Below, in pieces: positions 54,825 to 63,661 of a stretch of 64,000 nucleotides of DNA (its first letter is position 1; each line of letters opens with the position of its first letter). The DNA comes from Metarhizobium sp964253915. GTDB lineage: Bacteria; Pseudomonadota; Alphaproteobacteria; Rhizobiales; Rhizobiaceae. The notes beneath the pieces are model-generated. The model was given only the letters and a program-made list of their open reading frames with translations. It did no database searches and had not been told where the DNA came from. Location of the stretch: contig NZ_CAXUSG020000002.1 of the NCBI RefSeq assembly GCF_964253915.1, positions 310,001 through 374,000 of the forward strand. The letters are read 5' to 3'. The position numbers were made by a program, and so were the translations under genes.

Positions 54825-56966
54825 TCAGCCCTCGACGATCAGGGCGTCCACGGCAACCGCGCCGTGTTCGTAGACCATGAGCGGATTGACATCGAACTCC
54901 GACAGGCTGTCGAGGGCATTCGCCGCGTAATCGGCAATCGCCATGATTGCGTCGATGACCGGTCCCAGATCGGCGCGGGGCTTGCCGCGGAAACCGTCCA
55001 GCAGAGGAAACGTCTTGAGGCTGCGCAGTGCCGCCTCGACATCGCTGCGCGAGACCGGCAGCAGCAGCGGACGCGCATCCTTGAGCAGTTCGACGAAGAT
55101 CCCGCCGGCGCCGACCACGAGCATCATGCCGAACAGCGGATCGCGCTTGACGCCGACGATCAGCTCGGCGAGCGGTGCTGCCTGCATCGGCTCCATCAGG
55201 TATCTTTCGAGCACGACGTCAGGCGCATGCGCCCGGACGCTGACGAGCATGCGGTCGGCAGCAGCCTGGACATCGGCACGGCTGCGCAGGTTGAGCGCGA
55301 CACCGCCAACCTCCGTCTTGTGCGGCAGGTCGTCGTGCAGCACCTTGAGCACGACCGGCGCCTCGAGGGTTTCGGGAAGGCTGTTGATATCGGCACGGGT
55401 CAGGATTTGCCCTCTCGGCACCGTCAGGCCAAAGGCCGCCAGCCGGCGCTTGGATTCGCCTTCGTTGACTGTTCTGGTCGCCCCCTCCAAAACCTTGACC
55501 GGGTGAAGCGCCAGGTCGGCGCGCGGCGCGGCCTTCAAGGCATCCTGGCGGATGGTGTTGTGATGCTCGGCCCACAGGGCAATGACCTTCGCCGCATCAT
55601 GCAGACCCTGCAACGGAATGACGCCCTGCTCGAACATCCACACCCGCACGTCTTCGGGGATGGATTCCGGATTGACCGAGCCCATGAACACCGGCTTGCC
55701 GGTCGCCTTGCCCGCCGCGGCGAGTGCACGGATCATCGCGAACAGCGGTTCGCCCGCATCTTCCGCAACCTTCGGCGCCGGATAATCCATGACCATGAGG
55801 CCACTGTCGTAACCGTCCTCCAGCATGGTGGTGAACATCGGTGTCAGCAATTGTTCGTTGCCCCAGTAGCCCGCGGTAAAATCGAGGGGATTGGAGACAT
55901 GGCCGTAATCCGGCAATAGCGGCTTAATCGCGGCAACCTGCGCCTTGCTGGGCTGGGGAAGCGCCAGGCCGGCAAAGGAGCAGTAGTCCGCCGCCAGGCC
56001 GTTGTCGCCACCGGAGCTGGAGAAGACGGCAACCCGCTTGCCGGTGACCGGAGGCGCGACGGCCGCGACCTTCAGCATTTCTAGAAACTGCGGAACCGTA
56101 TCGGTAGAAAGCACTCCCAGGCGCGCAAAAAGCGCATCGTAATACTCGTTCTGGCCGGCCAGCGAACTGGTGTGGCTTGCCGCCATCGCCGCGCCGAGCT
56201 CCGACCGCCCCGAACGGCAGACAATCACCGGCATGCCCTTGGCGCGGGCGCGCAGGCAGGCCTGCGAAAACCCGGCAACGTCACGGATGCCTTCCATGAA
56301 CAGGCCGATGCAGCTGACATTCGGATCGTCGGTGAGGTAATCGATGTAATCCTCGAAACCGAGGATGGCCTGGTTCCCGGCGCTGATGAGATAGCTGAAC
56401 GGCACCGACCGCTGGTTCGACGTTAGATGTATGCAGACATTGCCGCTCTGGCCGATGACGGCCGCGCCGCGATTGGTCGCCAGTGGCTGATAGACAGAAG
56501 GCCACATGCTGCCGTGGTTGACGTAGTTCACCAGGCCATAACAATTCGGGCCGACGACGGCCATTTCGCCAGCAGCCGCGATCAGGCCGCGGTTGCGTTC
56601 GGCCCCCGCATCGCCGATTTCGGAAAAGCCGGAGGCGTAGCAGATCACCCCGCCGGCGCCGATACGGTTCAGCTCACCCAGTGCCTCGATCGTCGCATCG
56701 GCGTTGACGCCCAGATAGGTGGCATCCGGCGCGACGGGCAGATCCGACAGGGTCCGGTAACATTTATGCCCGGCAATCTGGTCCCGCTTGCCGTTGACGA
56801 CATAGATTTCGCCGGCAAACTTGTGCCGGACAATGTTGCGCAACGCGGATTCCACCTGTCCGCCGCCCATGAAGGCGATATGGCGTGGGGCAAGCAGGCG
56901 GCGGAAATTCTCACGGCGGGCATCCGAAAGCCGCGAAGCAAGAATGGTGTTCGGTTCTGAAGACAT
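54825..56966 (-). CDS. ADP-forming acid-CoA ligase (fused acetyl-CoA synthetase alpha-beta type)
   Basis: 713 residues from ATG 56966. The N-terminal CoA-binding Rossmann domain (about 25-150), succinyl-CoA-ligase-like domains with the phosphorylated histidine H265 (ASHTSSLAG), and a C-terminal ATP-grasp domain (about 490-713; PVVLKVLHDDLPHKTEVGGV, EFDVNPLMVYE) are in the usual order. It makes an acyl-CoA from a free acid with ATP. In this operon it probably activates the imported acid before the acyl-CoA dehydrogenase. Confidence 0.9.
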   Translation of the reverse strand: MSSEPNTILASRLSDARRENFRRLLAPRHIAFMGGGQVESALRNIVRHKFAGEIYVVNGKRDQIAGHKCYRTLSDLPVAPDATYLGVNADATIEALGELNRIGAGGVICYASGFSEIGDAGAERNRGLIAAAGEMAVVGPNCYGLVNYVNHGSMWPSVYQPLATNRGAAVIGQSGNVCIHLTSNQRSVPFSYLISAGNQAILGFEDYIDYLTDDPNVSCIGLFMEGIRDVAGFSQACLRARAKGMPVIVCRSGRSELGAAMAASHTSSLAGQNEYYDALFARLGVLSTDTVPQFLEMLKVAAVAPPVTGKRVAVFSSSGGDNGLAADYCSFAGLALPQPSKAQVAAIKPLLPDYGHVSNPLDFTAGYWGNEQLLTPMFTTMLEDGYDSGLMVMDYPAPKVAEDAGEPLFAMIRALAAAGKATGKPVFMGSVNPESIPEDVRVWMFEQGVIPLQGLHDAAKVIALWAEHHNTIRQDALKAAPRADLALHPVKVLEGATRTVNEGESKRRLAAFGLTVPRGQILTRADINSLPETLEAPVVLKVLHDDLPHKTEVGGVALNLRSRADVQAAADRMLVSVRAHAPDVVLERYLMEPMQAAPLAELIVGVKRDPLFGMMLVVGAGGIFVELLKDARPLLLPVSRSDVEAALRSLKTFPLLDGFRGKPRADLGPVIDAIMAIADYAANALDSLSEFDVNPLMVYEHGAVAVDALIVEG

Positions 56967-57067
56967 AGTGGCTCTGCCTTTGTGAAGGTCACGATGATGC
57001 ACGGCCCGCAGGGGACGGCCCCGGCAGGTTCAAGGCAGGGCGCGGACGCCCATGCCGGTGTCATGGT

Positions 57068-57727
57068 TCAGAATGCGAGTTGCGACTGGAGTTCAGCCAA
57101 GTCGAACGGGGGTGTCGTCGGATGCTTTGCCGGATCTTCCTTGAAAACCCCGCAGAGCCAGTCCCGCATCAATTCGCGGCACCGTGTATCGTCGTAGGCT
57201 TTCTCAAGAACCAGACCGAGCCACAGCCCGTCGATCAGCTGTGTGAAGATCAACATCGTGCTTTCGACGTCGATCGTCAGACCGCGCTCTTCGGCAACGG
57301 TGGTGATGCGGCGCGCAATCGACGTGCGGTAGCGCGTGTACAGCGCACTGCGGACCTCGGCAAATTCCGGCTGGATCAGCGATGCGCTCCAGAAGTGGAG
57401 CCACACCTCACGGTAGGGCTCGTTCTTCAGGAACGTCACCATCGAAGCAGCCAGAAGCTTGTCGAAATGGCTGTCTCCCCAAGACCGCACGACCTGCCTG
57501 TGGAAGTTTTCCAGCAGTTCCGTCAGGTAGCGGAAGGCAAAGAGAATGAGATCATCCTTGTTCTTGAAATAGTGGCTGATTAATCCGCGTGACAGACCGG
57601 ACTCCTCGCTGATCGTATTGATCGTCGAATTCATGTAGCCGTGCTTGCGGATAGACTCCAGCGTCGCGATGCTCAACTCGCGTCGACGCGTTTCAAGTGT
57701 AAGGATTTTCTTTTCAGCCCGCTTCAT
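57068..57727 (-). CDS. TetR-family regulator, BetI-like
   Basis: 219 residues. The helix-turn-helix is SEESGLSRGLISHYFKNKDD. The C-terminal half (REVWLHFWSASLIQPEFAEV) resembles BetI, the choline/betaine-responsive repressor group. It lies between the acyl-CoA dehydrogenase and ligase genes on the same strand, so it probably senses a pathway acyl-CoA or quaternary amine. Confidence 0.87.
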   Translation of the reverse strand: MKRAEKKILTLETRRRELSIATLESIRKHGYMNSTINTISEESGLSRGLISHYFKNKDDLILFAFRYLTELLENFHRQVVRSWGDSHFDKLLAASMVTFLKNEPYREVWLHFWSASLIQPEFAEVRSALYTRYRTSIARRITTVAEERGLTIDVESTMLIFTQLIDGLWLGLVLEKAYDDTRCRELMRDWLCGVFKEDPAKHPTTPPFDLAELQSQLAF

Positions 57728-57756
57728 CCATGTCCCCTTGTTCTCGCACCCCTAGC

Positions 57757-58914
57757 TTAGCTGCGGTAGGGCCGCAAGATATCCTTGGCGATAATGTCCC
57801 GGTGGATTTCCGAGGTTCCCTCCCAGATGCGCTCGATGCGCGCATCGCGCCAGAAGCGCTGGATCGGAAAGTCCTCCATCATGCCCATACCGCCAAAAAT
57901 CTGCACCGCGTTGTCTGCAACCCGATAGACCATTTCGGAGCAATATAGGTTGACCATCGAGGCCTGTGAACGGTCCATCAGCCCCTGGTCCAGCTTCCAG
58001 GCGGCCTCCTTCACCATCAGGTCGCCGAGGCGGATATCGATGGCCATGTCGGCGATCTTGAAGCCGGTGCCCTGGAATTCGCCGATGGTCTTGCCGAAGG
58101 CCTTGCGGTTGGCCGCCCAGTCGCAGCTCATTTCATAGATGCGTTCGGCCCGGCCGACGCAATGGGCCGAGAGGTTGACGCGGCCGCCATACAGCCAGTC
58201 ATTGGCCATGTCGAAACCCTCGCCCTCGTTGCCGAGGATCTTGCTGTCGGGAACGCGGACATTCTCCAGATACACCATGTTCGGATTGTAGCCGCGGGTG
58301 CAGATCGATTTCATCGGCTCGATGCGCAGGCCGGGCAGGTCGCAGTCGAGCAGGAAGGCGGTGAACCGCTTTTTCGGGCCTTTCGGCGTTTCGTCGGTGC
58401 CGGTGACGGCGATCAGGATGATGAAGTCCGAGTCGTCGGCATGCGAGATGAACTGCTTGACGCCGTTGATCACCCATTCGCCGTTTTCCCGCACTGCCTT
58501 TGTGACGATGCCGCGGGCATCCGAGCCGGCACCCGGCTCGGTCAGAGCGAAGGCATCAGTCTTCTCGCCGCGGATTGCCGGCATCAGGTAGTCGTCGATC
58601 TGGTCGCCCTGGCATTTGAGCAGGATCTTCGTCGGCCGCTTGATCAGCAGCGACAGCGCAGCCGAAGGCCGGCCCATGATGCGTTCCGCCTGGGCCAGCG
58701 TCTGGTGGTCGAGGCCCGGCCCGCCCAGTTCCTCCGGCATGTTCATCGCCGTGAACCCGGCTTCCTTGGCCTTCTGGCGGATATCCTGGGCGATATCTTC
58801 GGGAACCTTTCTCAGTTCCTCGACGATGTTTTCGTGCGGGTAAAGTTCCTTTTCGACAAATTCGCGCAGCGAGTCGACGAGGGCTTCCTGCTCAAAAGAA
58901 AGACTGAAATCCAT
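57757..58914 (-). CDS. Acyl-CoA dehydrogenase
   Basis: 385 residues. FAD/substrate motifs AFALTEPGAGSDA, FISHADDSDFIILIAV and VQIFGGMGMMEDFPI are present, with the catalytic base E365 in RIWEGTSEIHR. It introduces the alpha-beta double bond into the acyl-CoA and passes electrons to ETF. The chain or substituent preference is not readable. GAGGAG precedes the ATG by about 11 bases. Confidence 0.94.
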   Translation of the reverse strand: MDFSLSFEQEALVDSLREFVEKELYPHENIVEELRKVPEDIAQDIRQKAKEAGFTAMNMPEELGGPGLDHQTLAQAERIMGRPSAALSLLIKRPTKILLKCQGDQIDDYLMPAIRGEKTDAFALTEPGAGSDARGIVTKAVRENGEWVINGVKQFISHADDSDFIILIAVTGTDETPKGPKKRFTAFLLDCDLPGLRIEPMKSICTRGYNPNMVYLENVRVPDSKILGNEGEGFDMANDWLYGGRVNLSAHCVGRAERIYEMSCDWAANRKAFGKTIGEFQGTGFKIADMAIDIRLGDLMVKEAAWKLDQGLMDRSQASMVNLYCSEMVYRVADNAVQIFGGMGMMEDFPIQRFWRDARIERIWEGTSEIHRDIIAKDILRPYRS

Positions 58915-58929
58915 GTTGTTCGTTTCTCC

Positions 58930-59037
58930 TCAAAGCAATTCCGCTGTTCGCCGAAGCGCGGAACCGCTCTATCTCTCTGTTTTTATGCAAATTCCGAACG
59001 CAAAGCCGCATTCGGTCCGTGTCCGGCAATCATTCTA
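58930..59037. repeat. Rhizobial short interspersed repeat, copy 2
   Basis: Contains GAAGCGCGGAACCGCTCTA, CTGTTTTTATGCAAATTCCG and ACGCAAAGCCGC, matching copy 1 at 1085-1176 in order and orientation. It also ends at CTAG, which forms the TAG stop of the adjoining minus-strand gene. Confidence 0.6.
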
Positions 59038-59823
59038 GGCGCCGATGAAATTCGGGACGCGGCGCTCGTTTGCCGCGGCCAGTCCCTCGGCGTGATCTTT
59101 CGTCGTGCCACAGATGTGGCCGGCGGCGACTTCTTCGATCTGCTGTTCGGCGAGCGAGCGCGTGAACGACGCGTTCATCAGCTTCTTCGCCAGGCCGATC
59201 GCGACGGTCGGGCCAGCGGCAAGCTGCTGCGCAAAGGCGAGCGTATGGTTGAAAAGCTCTTCCCGCGGGCTGACATGCGAGACGAGACGGTTTTCCAGCG
59301 CCGTCTCAGCCATCCAGAGTTCGCCGGTAAAGGCGAAGCGTTTTGCCGTTTCCAGGCCCATGACGCGCGGCATCAGCCAGGTGCCGCCGCAATCCGGAGA
59401 GAAACCGACATTGGTGTAGGAGCAGATGAACTTCGAGCGGTCGGAGGCGTAACGGAAGTCGCAGGCGAGAGCCAGGTCCAGGCCTGCCCCCACCGCCGCG
59501 CCATCGATCATGGCGATCGTCGGCTTCATCAGACCGTGGACTTCCTGGATAAGCTTGAGCGATTCCTCGACCCAGTTCATATCCGGCCAAGGATTGTCGC
59601 CCTCGCTCTTGTTTGCCCATTCCTTGACATCGGCACCGGCCGAAAATGCACCGCCGCGTCCGGTCAGGATCAGTGCCCGCAGGCCTGTGTCGGCCGCCGC
59701 TTCCTTGATCGCCCGACGCAGTTCGATGGTCAGACCCATGCCGAGCGCGTTGCGGGCTTCCGGGCGATTGAGGGCAATGACCCCAACCGCGCCATGGCGT
59801 TCCGTCTCTATGAACTTATACAT
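59035..59823 (-). CDS. Enoyl-CoA hydratase/isomerase family protein, PaaG-like
   Basis: 262 residues from ATG 59823 (GGAAGGACAGG upstream). The crotonase fold is clear (RPEARNALG, GGAFSAGADVKEW, oxyanion-hole region DGAAVGAGLDLALACDF). The two glutamates of true hydratases are replaced by D116 and Y136, while GFSPDCGGTWLMPR is retained as in PaaG-type isomerases. It likely moves a double bond or opens a ring or epoxide rather than hydrating. Confidence 0.88.
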   Translation of the reverse strand: MYKFIETERHGAVGVIALNRPEARNALGMGLTIELRRAIKEAAADTGLRALILTGRGGAFSAGADVKEWANKSEGDNPWPDMNWVEESLKLIQEVHGLMKPTIAMIDGAAVGAGLDLALACDFRYASDRSKFICSYTNVGFSPDCGGTWLMPRVMGLETAKRFAFTGELWMAETALENRLVSHVSPREELFNHTLAFAQQLAAGPTVAIGLAKKLMNASFTRSLAEQQIEEVAAGHICGTTKDHAEGLAAANERRVPNFIGA

Positions 59824-59897
59824 CTGCCCTGTCCTTCCCCGACTGCGGTGGCAGTCGTCTTTTAGATCGAATGATTGTTGGTTTCGGCCGTCGCCCC

Positions 59898-60716
59898 TCA
59901 GGCGCCGGTCCATTTTGGCGGCCGGCGCTCCAGGAAGGCGCGCTGTCCTTCCAGCATGTCGTCGGAAGCGAGCATGCGCGCAAAAGCCTGGTATTCCGGG
60001 CCGCTATCGCCACGGATCCCCATGGCATCCCGATCCGGCATGCCGTCGATATTGCGCAACACTTCCTTGAAGGCCTGCTGCGCCAGCGGCGCATCGAGCG
60101 CCATCTTGTGCGCGATGGAAAATGCCAGCGTGCGCAGCTCTTCAGCAGGTGCCGTGCGGTGAACCAGACCCCAGGACATCGCCTCCGCAGCCGTCATGCG
60201 GTGCCCGGTCCAGATCATCGCCGTGGCGACATTGTAGGGAATGCGGCGCGGCAGGCGCTGCAGGCCACCGCCATCCGGCAACAGGCCACGCTGGAGTTCG
60301 GGGAGTTGGAAATAGGCATGCTCGCCCATGACGATCAGATCGCAGGCCAGCGCCAGTTCCATGCCGCCACCGATTGCCGGCGCATTGATCGCTGCAATCA
60401 GCGGCTTCTTCAGGTCCCATAGCTTGGTGATGCCGCCGAAGCCGCCCTTGACGGCGCCGACACCCTCGTCACCGACTGATGCCACGGACTCGCTGAAATC
60501 CATACCGGCCGAGAACGCCCGGTCCTCGCCGCTGCTCAGGATCCCGACCTGATAATCGTCGCTGTCCTGCAGGAACATGGCCGCTTTTTCGAGCGCCCGG
60601 CTCAGGCGGCGGCAGATGGCATTGACCTTCGGCTTAACCATGCGGATTTCAAGCACGCGGCCTTCCCCGTGCAATTCGACGAAACCGGCCAGCTCGGCAT
60701 TCAGAGTGTCGATCAT
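59898..60716 (-). CDS. Enoyl-CoA hydratase, CaiD (crotonobetainyl-CoA hydratase)-like
   Basis: 272 residues. Both catalytic glutamates are present with the correct 20-residue spacing: E120 (IGGGMELALACD) and E140 (FQLPELQRG). The pattern GGFGGITKLWDLKKPLIAAI and the C-terminal LEGQRAFLERRPPKWTG recall CaiD of carnitine metabolism. It starts one base after the permease stop, so hydratase and importer are translated from one message. Hydration of an alpha,beta-unsaturated acyl-CoA is secure; a betaine-type acyl group is inference. Confidence 0.9.
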   Translation of the reverse strand: MIDTLNAELAGFVELHGEGRVLEIRMVKPKVNAICRRLSRALEKAAMFLQDSDDYQVGILSSGEDRAFSAGMDFSESVASVGDEGVGAVKGGFGGITKLWDLKKPLIAAINAPAIGGGMELALACDLIVMGEHAYFQLPELQRGLLPDGGGLQRLPRRIPYNVATAMIWTGHRMTAAEAMSWGLVHRTAPAEELRTLAFSIAHKMALDAPLAQQAFKEVLRNIDGMPDRDAMGIRGDSGPEYQAFARMLASDDMLEGQRAFLERRPPKWTGA

Positions 60717-60717
60717 G

Positions 60718-61515
60718 TCACGACTCCCGCTTGCGGTTGGCGAGCAGCTGCAGCACTAAGGGCGGCACGGTCGCGATCAGCAGCATCAGGGTGGAGACCG
60801 CCGCAATCGTCGGATCGACATCGTCGCGCAGCGTCGAGAACATCACCTTGGTCAGCGTCGAATTCGGGCCGGCCGAGATGAAGACCGAAATGACCACCTC
60901 GTCGAAAGAGACGATGAAGGCGAGCAGGGCCGCCGAGATCACCGAAAACTTCAGCTGCGGCAGGGTGATGGTGAAAAACGCTTTCAGGCGGCTGGCTCCG
61001 AGGCTTCGCGCCACCATTTCCTGGCTGAGATCATAGGTCTTGAAGCCGGCGGTCATGGTGATCAGCACGAAGGGGATTGCGGCCAGCGTATGGGCGATGA
61101 CCAGGCCGAGCGTGCTGTTCAGCAGTCCCGCCGAGGCGTAGACGAAGAACAAGCCGATCGCCAGCAGGATCGAGGGAATGGCCAGCGGCGCAATCAGCAC
61201 GCTGGAGATCGTTCCGCGCAGGGCGAAGCTGCCGACATGCAGGCCGTAGGCCGCCGCCGTGCCGAGCGTGGTTGCCACGATCATCGTGCCGAGGGCGACG
61301 CGCAGCGACACCCAGGCCGAGAGCAGCCACTTCTCCTGCCCGAAGAAGCTCTCGTACCAGCGCATCGACCATCCGGGCGGTGGAAAGGCCAGAGAATTTG
61401 CCGAACTGAAGGACATCGGGATGACGATGAGGGTCGGCAGGACGAGGAAGATCAGGATCAGCGCCGTGAGGACGTAGAGCCAAAGGCGCTGCTTGTGGGA
61501 GACATGGGATTCCAT
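60718..61515 (-). CDS. Polyamine/betaine-type ABC importer permease (PotC-like)
   Basis: 265 residues with GGAGATG before the ATG. Six membrane segments; EAA-like loop EMVARSLGASRLKAFFTITLPQL; LLAFIVSFDEVVISVFISAG is conserved in PotC-like permeases. 12 bp after the preceding permease. Confidence 0.92.
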   Translation of the reverse strand: MESHVSHKQRLWLYVLTALILIFLVLPTLIVIPMSFSSANSLAFPPPGWSMRWYESFFGQEKWLLSAWVSLRVALGTMIVATTLGTAAAYGLHVGSFALRGTISSVLIAPLAIPSILLAIGLFFVYASAGLLNSTLGLVIAHTLAAIPFVLITMTAGFKTYDLSQEMVARSLGASRLKAFFTITLPQLKFSVISAALLAFIVSFDEVVISVFISAGPNSTLTKVMFSTLRDDVDPTIAAVSTLMLLIATVPPLVLQLLANRKRES

Positions 61516-61527
61516 CGGATCATCTCC

Positions 61528-62451
61528 TCACTGGTTGGCCGTCAGCCGGCGGACGATCAGCCAGCTGAGAGCGAGGAAGCCGGCAGTCAGGACCAGCAGC
61601 ACCACCGCAAGCGCCGAGGCCGGCCCCCAGGTCGGGAACAGCGACACGGATTGTTCGATGCGCTGCGCGATCATTTGCACCTTGCCGCCGCCCAGCAGCG
61701 ACGGAGTGATATAGAAGCCGAGGCACATGACGAAGACCATCATCGTGCCGGCAATCAGGCCGGGCATCGACAGCGGCAGGAAAACCCGCAGGAAAGCGTG
61801 GCTGGGCGAGGAGCCGAGATTTGCCGCCGCCCGCATAAAATTGCCGTCGATCGATTTCATCGAGGCATAAAGCGGCATGATGAGGAACGGCAGCATGATA
61901 TGGACCATGCCGATCACCACGCCCGTCATGTTGTTCACCAGCGCCAGAGGCCGTTCGATCAGCCCGAGCGCATCCAGCGTATCGTTGACGATGCCGCGCC
62001 GCTGCAGGAGAACGAGCCAGGCATAGGTGCGGACCAGCAGCGACGTCCAGAACGGCACGAGCACCGCAAGGATCAGCAGCTGCGCCCAGCGTTCCGGCAG
62101 GATCGTCAGGACGTAAGAGACCGGATAACCGAGCAGCACGCAGAAAACCGTGACCAGGAGCGCCACCTTGAAGGTGGTGACGAAGATCGAGACATACGCG
62201 CCTTCGGTCAGGATGCGGCTGTAGTTCTCCAGGCTCAGTCCGCCGCCTTCGCCGACGAAAGACAAGGAAAAGAGCCAGCCGATCGGCGCGACCATCAGGA
62301 TGATGACGATGGCGAGCGCCGGCACGGCAAGACGCAGGAGCTGGATGTTTTCGCTCCGGCGATCCTTTTCCAAGGCGCGCGCATTGTGCGCAAGCTCGGC
62401 ATCCGTGACGATCCGTTTGGCCTCGCCAAAAGACGTGTCGGTCAAGGCCAT
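61528..62451 (-). CDS. Polyamine/betaine-type ABC importer permease (PotB-like)
   Basis: 307 residues. A 35-residue charged N-terminal tail precedes six membrane segments. VLVPFWTSLLVRTYAWLVLL and RAAANLGSSPSHAFLRVFLP (EAA loop) are typical. It begins 3 bp after the ATPase stop. Confidence 0.92.
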   Translation of the reverse strand: MALTDTSFGEAKRIVTDAELAHNARALEKDRRSENIQLLRLAVPALAIVIILMVAPIGWLFSLSFVGEGGGLSLENYSRILTEGAYVSIFVTTFKVALLVTVFCVLLGYPVSYVLTILPERWAQLLILAVLVPFWTSLLVRTYAWLVLLQRRGIVNDTLDALGLIERPLALVNNMTGVVIGMVHIMLPFLIMPLYASMKSIDGNFMRAAANLGSSPSHAFLRVFLPLSMPGLIAGTMMVFVMCLGFYITPSLLGGGKVQMIAQRIEQSVSLFPTWGPASALAVVLLVLTAGFLALSWLIVRRLTANQ

Positions 62452-62454
62452 CGC

Positions 62455-63552
62455 TCAGCCCTCCCCGCGCACGATGCGCGTGTCGAGCCGGTTCAGGAGC
62501 AGGTCGACGCGTTCGCCCTTCGAGGGCAGGTTTGCCGCGCCCTGCGAGCGGTTCGACTGGCGAACGTGGACGACATCACCCTGGTCCAGCCCTACCTCGA
62601 TCAGCAGGCTTTCGCCCTGAAAGACGATGCTGCGGACAGTGCCGTTGAAGATATTGGTATTTTCGTCGCGCGCGACCTGGCCGAAGCGAGCGATATCGAG
62701 ACGCTCCGGGCGCAACATCAGCATCGGTTCCGACAAAGCCGCGTCGCCGGCATCGGCTAGGCAAAGCAGCTGGCCACCATAAGCAAGGCCGCCTGAAACC
62801 TTCTGGACCGGCAAGAAGCTCGACTCGCCGATAAAATCGGCGATGAAGCGGCTTGCGGGCCGCTCGTACAAATCCTTGGGCGCGGCGACCTGGGCCAGCC
62901 GACCACGAGAAAAGACTGCAACGCGGTCGGACATGGTCAACGCTTCGCGCTGGTCGTGAGTAACCGAAACCGTGGTCATGCCGAGACGATCGTGCAGGCG
63001 GCGGATTTCGATCTGCATGGTTTCGCGCAGCTGCTTGTCCAGCGCCGAAAGCGGCTCGTCCATCAACAGGATGCGCGGTTCGAAGACGATGGCGCGTGCC
63101 AGCGCGATACGCTGGCGCTGGCCGCCGGACAATTGCGTGATCCGCCTGTCCTGATAACCGCCGAGCTGCACCAGATCGAGCACCTTGCCGACCCGCTCAC
63201 CGCATTCCAGGCGTCCGACACCGCGGAGTTTCAGCGGATAGGCGATGTTTTCGCCGACGCTCATATGCGGAAAGAGGGCATAGTTCTGAAAGACCATCCC
63301 GATGTTGCGCTTGTGCGGCGGCAGGTGCACCACTTCCTGATCGCCAAGGCGCACGGAACCGGACGACGGGCGGGCAAATCCGGCCAGCATCATCAACAGC
63401 GTCGTTTTGCCCGAGCCGGAAGGACCGAGAAGGGTAAGGAACTCGCCGGCGGCGATATCGACCGAAACATTGTCGACCGCGCAGAACGCCCCGTAATGTT
63501 TGCTCAATGAGGAAATAAAGACCGGCAGTGCCGTCGACGCTGAAAGTGACAT
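62455..63552 (-). CDS. Polyamine/betaine-type ABC importer ATPase (PotA-like)
   Basis: 365 residues from ATG 63552 (GCGAGATG upstream); the open frame extends further without an RBS. Walker A GPSGSGKTT, signature [15 protein letters not shown], Walker [13 protein letters not shown], switch VTHDQREAL, then a C-terminal TOBE domain with MLRPERLDIA. Confidence 0.94.
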   Translation of the reverse strand: MSLSASTALPVFISSLSKHYGAFCAVDNVSVDIAAGEFLTLLGPSGSGKTTLLMMLAGFARPSSGSVRLGDQEVVHLPPHKRNIGMVFQNYALFPHMSVGENIAYPLKLRGVGRLECGERVGKVLDLVQLGGYQDRRITQLSGGQRQRIALARAIVFEPRILLMDEPLSALDKQLRETMQIEIRRLHDRLGMTTVSVTHDQREALTMSDRVAVFSRGRLAQVAAPKDLYERPASRFIADFIGESSFLPVQKVSGGLAYGGQLLCLADAGDAALSEPMLMLRPERLDIARFGQVARDENTNIFNGTVRSIVFQGESLLIEVGLDQGDVVHVRQSNRSQGAANLPSKGERVDLLLNRLDTRIVRGEG

Positions 63553-63627
63553 ACAAACATCTCGCAGTTTTTTGAGTTGGGAAGGCCGTTGGCGCTGCAA
63601 CTGCGTTGCGCACCCTGCCGTGCCTGG

Positions 63628-63653
63628 ATGTGCCCGGCCGAAGCCGGGCACAT
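63628..63653 (-). terminator. TTCG-loop hairpin between binding protein and ATPase
   Basis: On the minus strand an 11-bp perfect stem ATGTGCCCGGC/GCCGGGCACAT closes a TTCG tetraloop, 8 bases after the binding-protein stop. Very stable RNA hairpin without a U-tract; probably an attenuator or stabiliser. Confidence 0.65.
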
Positions 63654-63661
63654 GCTCCGTT

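Noticed and set aside
58162..59865. Plus-strand open frame of 567 codons opposite acyl-CoA dehydrogenase and PaaG-like genes
   Set aside because: It spans two convincing minus-strand genes and a repeat, and its composition is that of an antisense GC-rich frame.
61090..62760. Plus-strand open frame of 556 codons opposite importer permease genes
   Set aside because: Translation is rich in Arg, Gln, Asp and His without domain motifs; the opposite strand has clear permeases.
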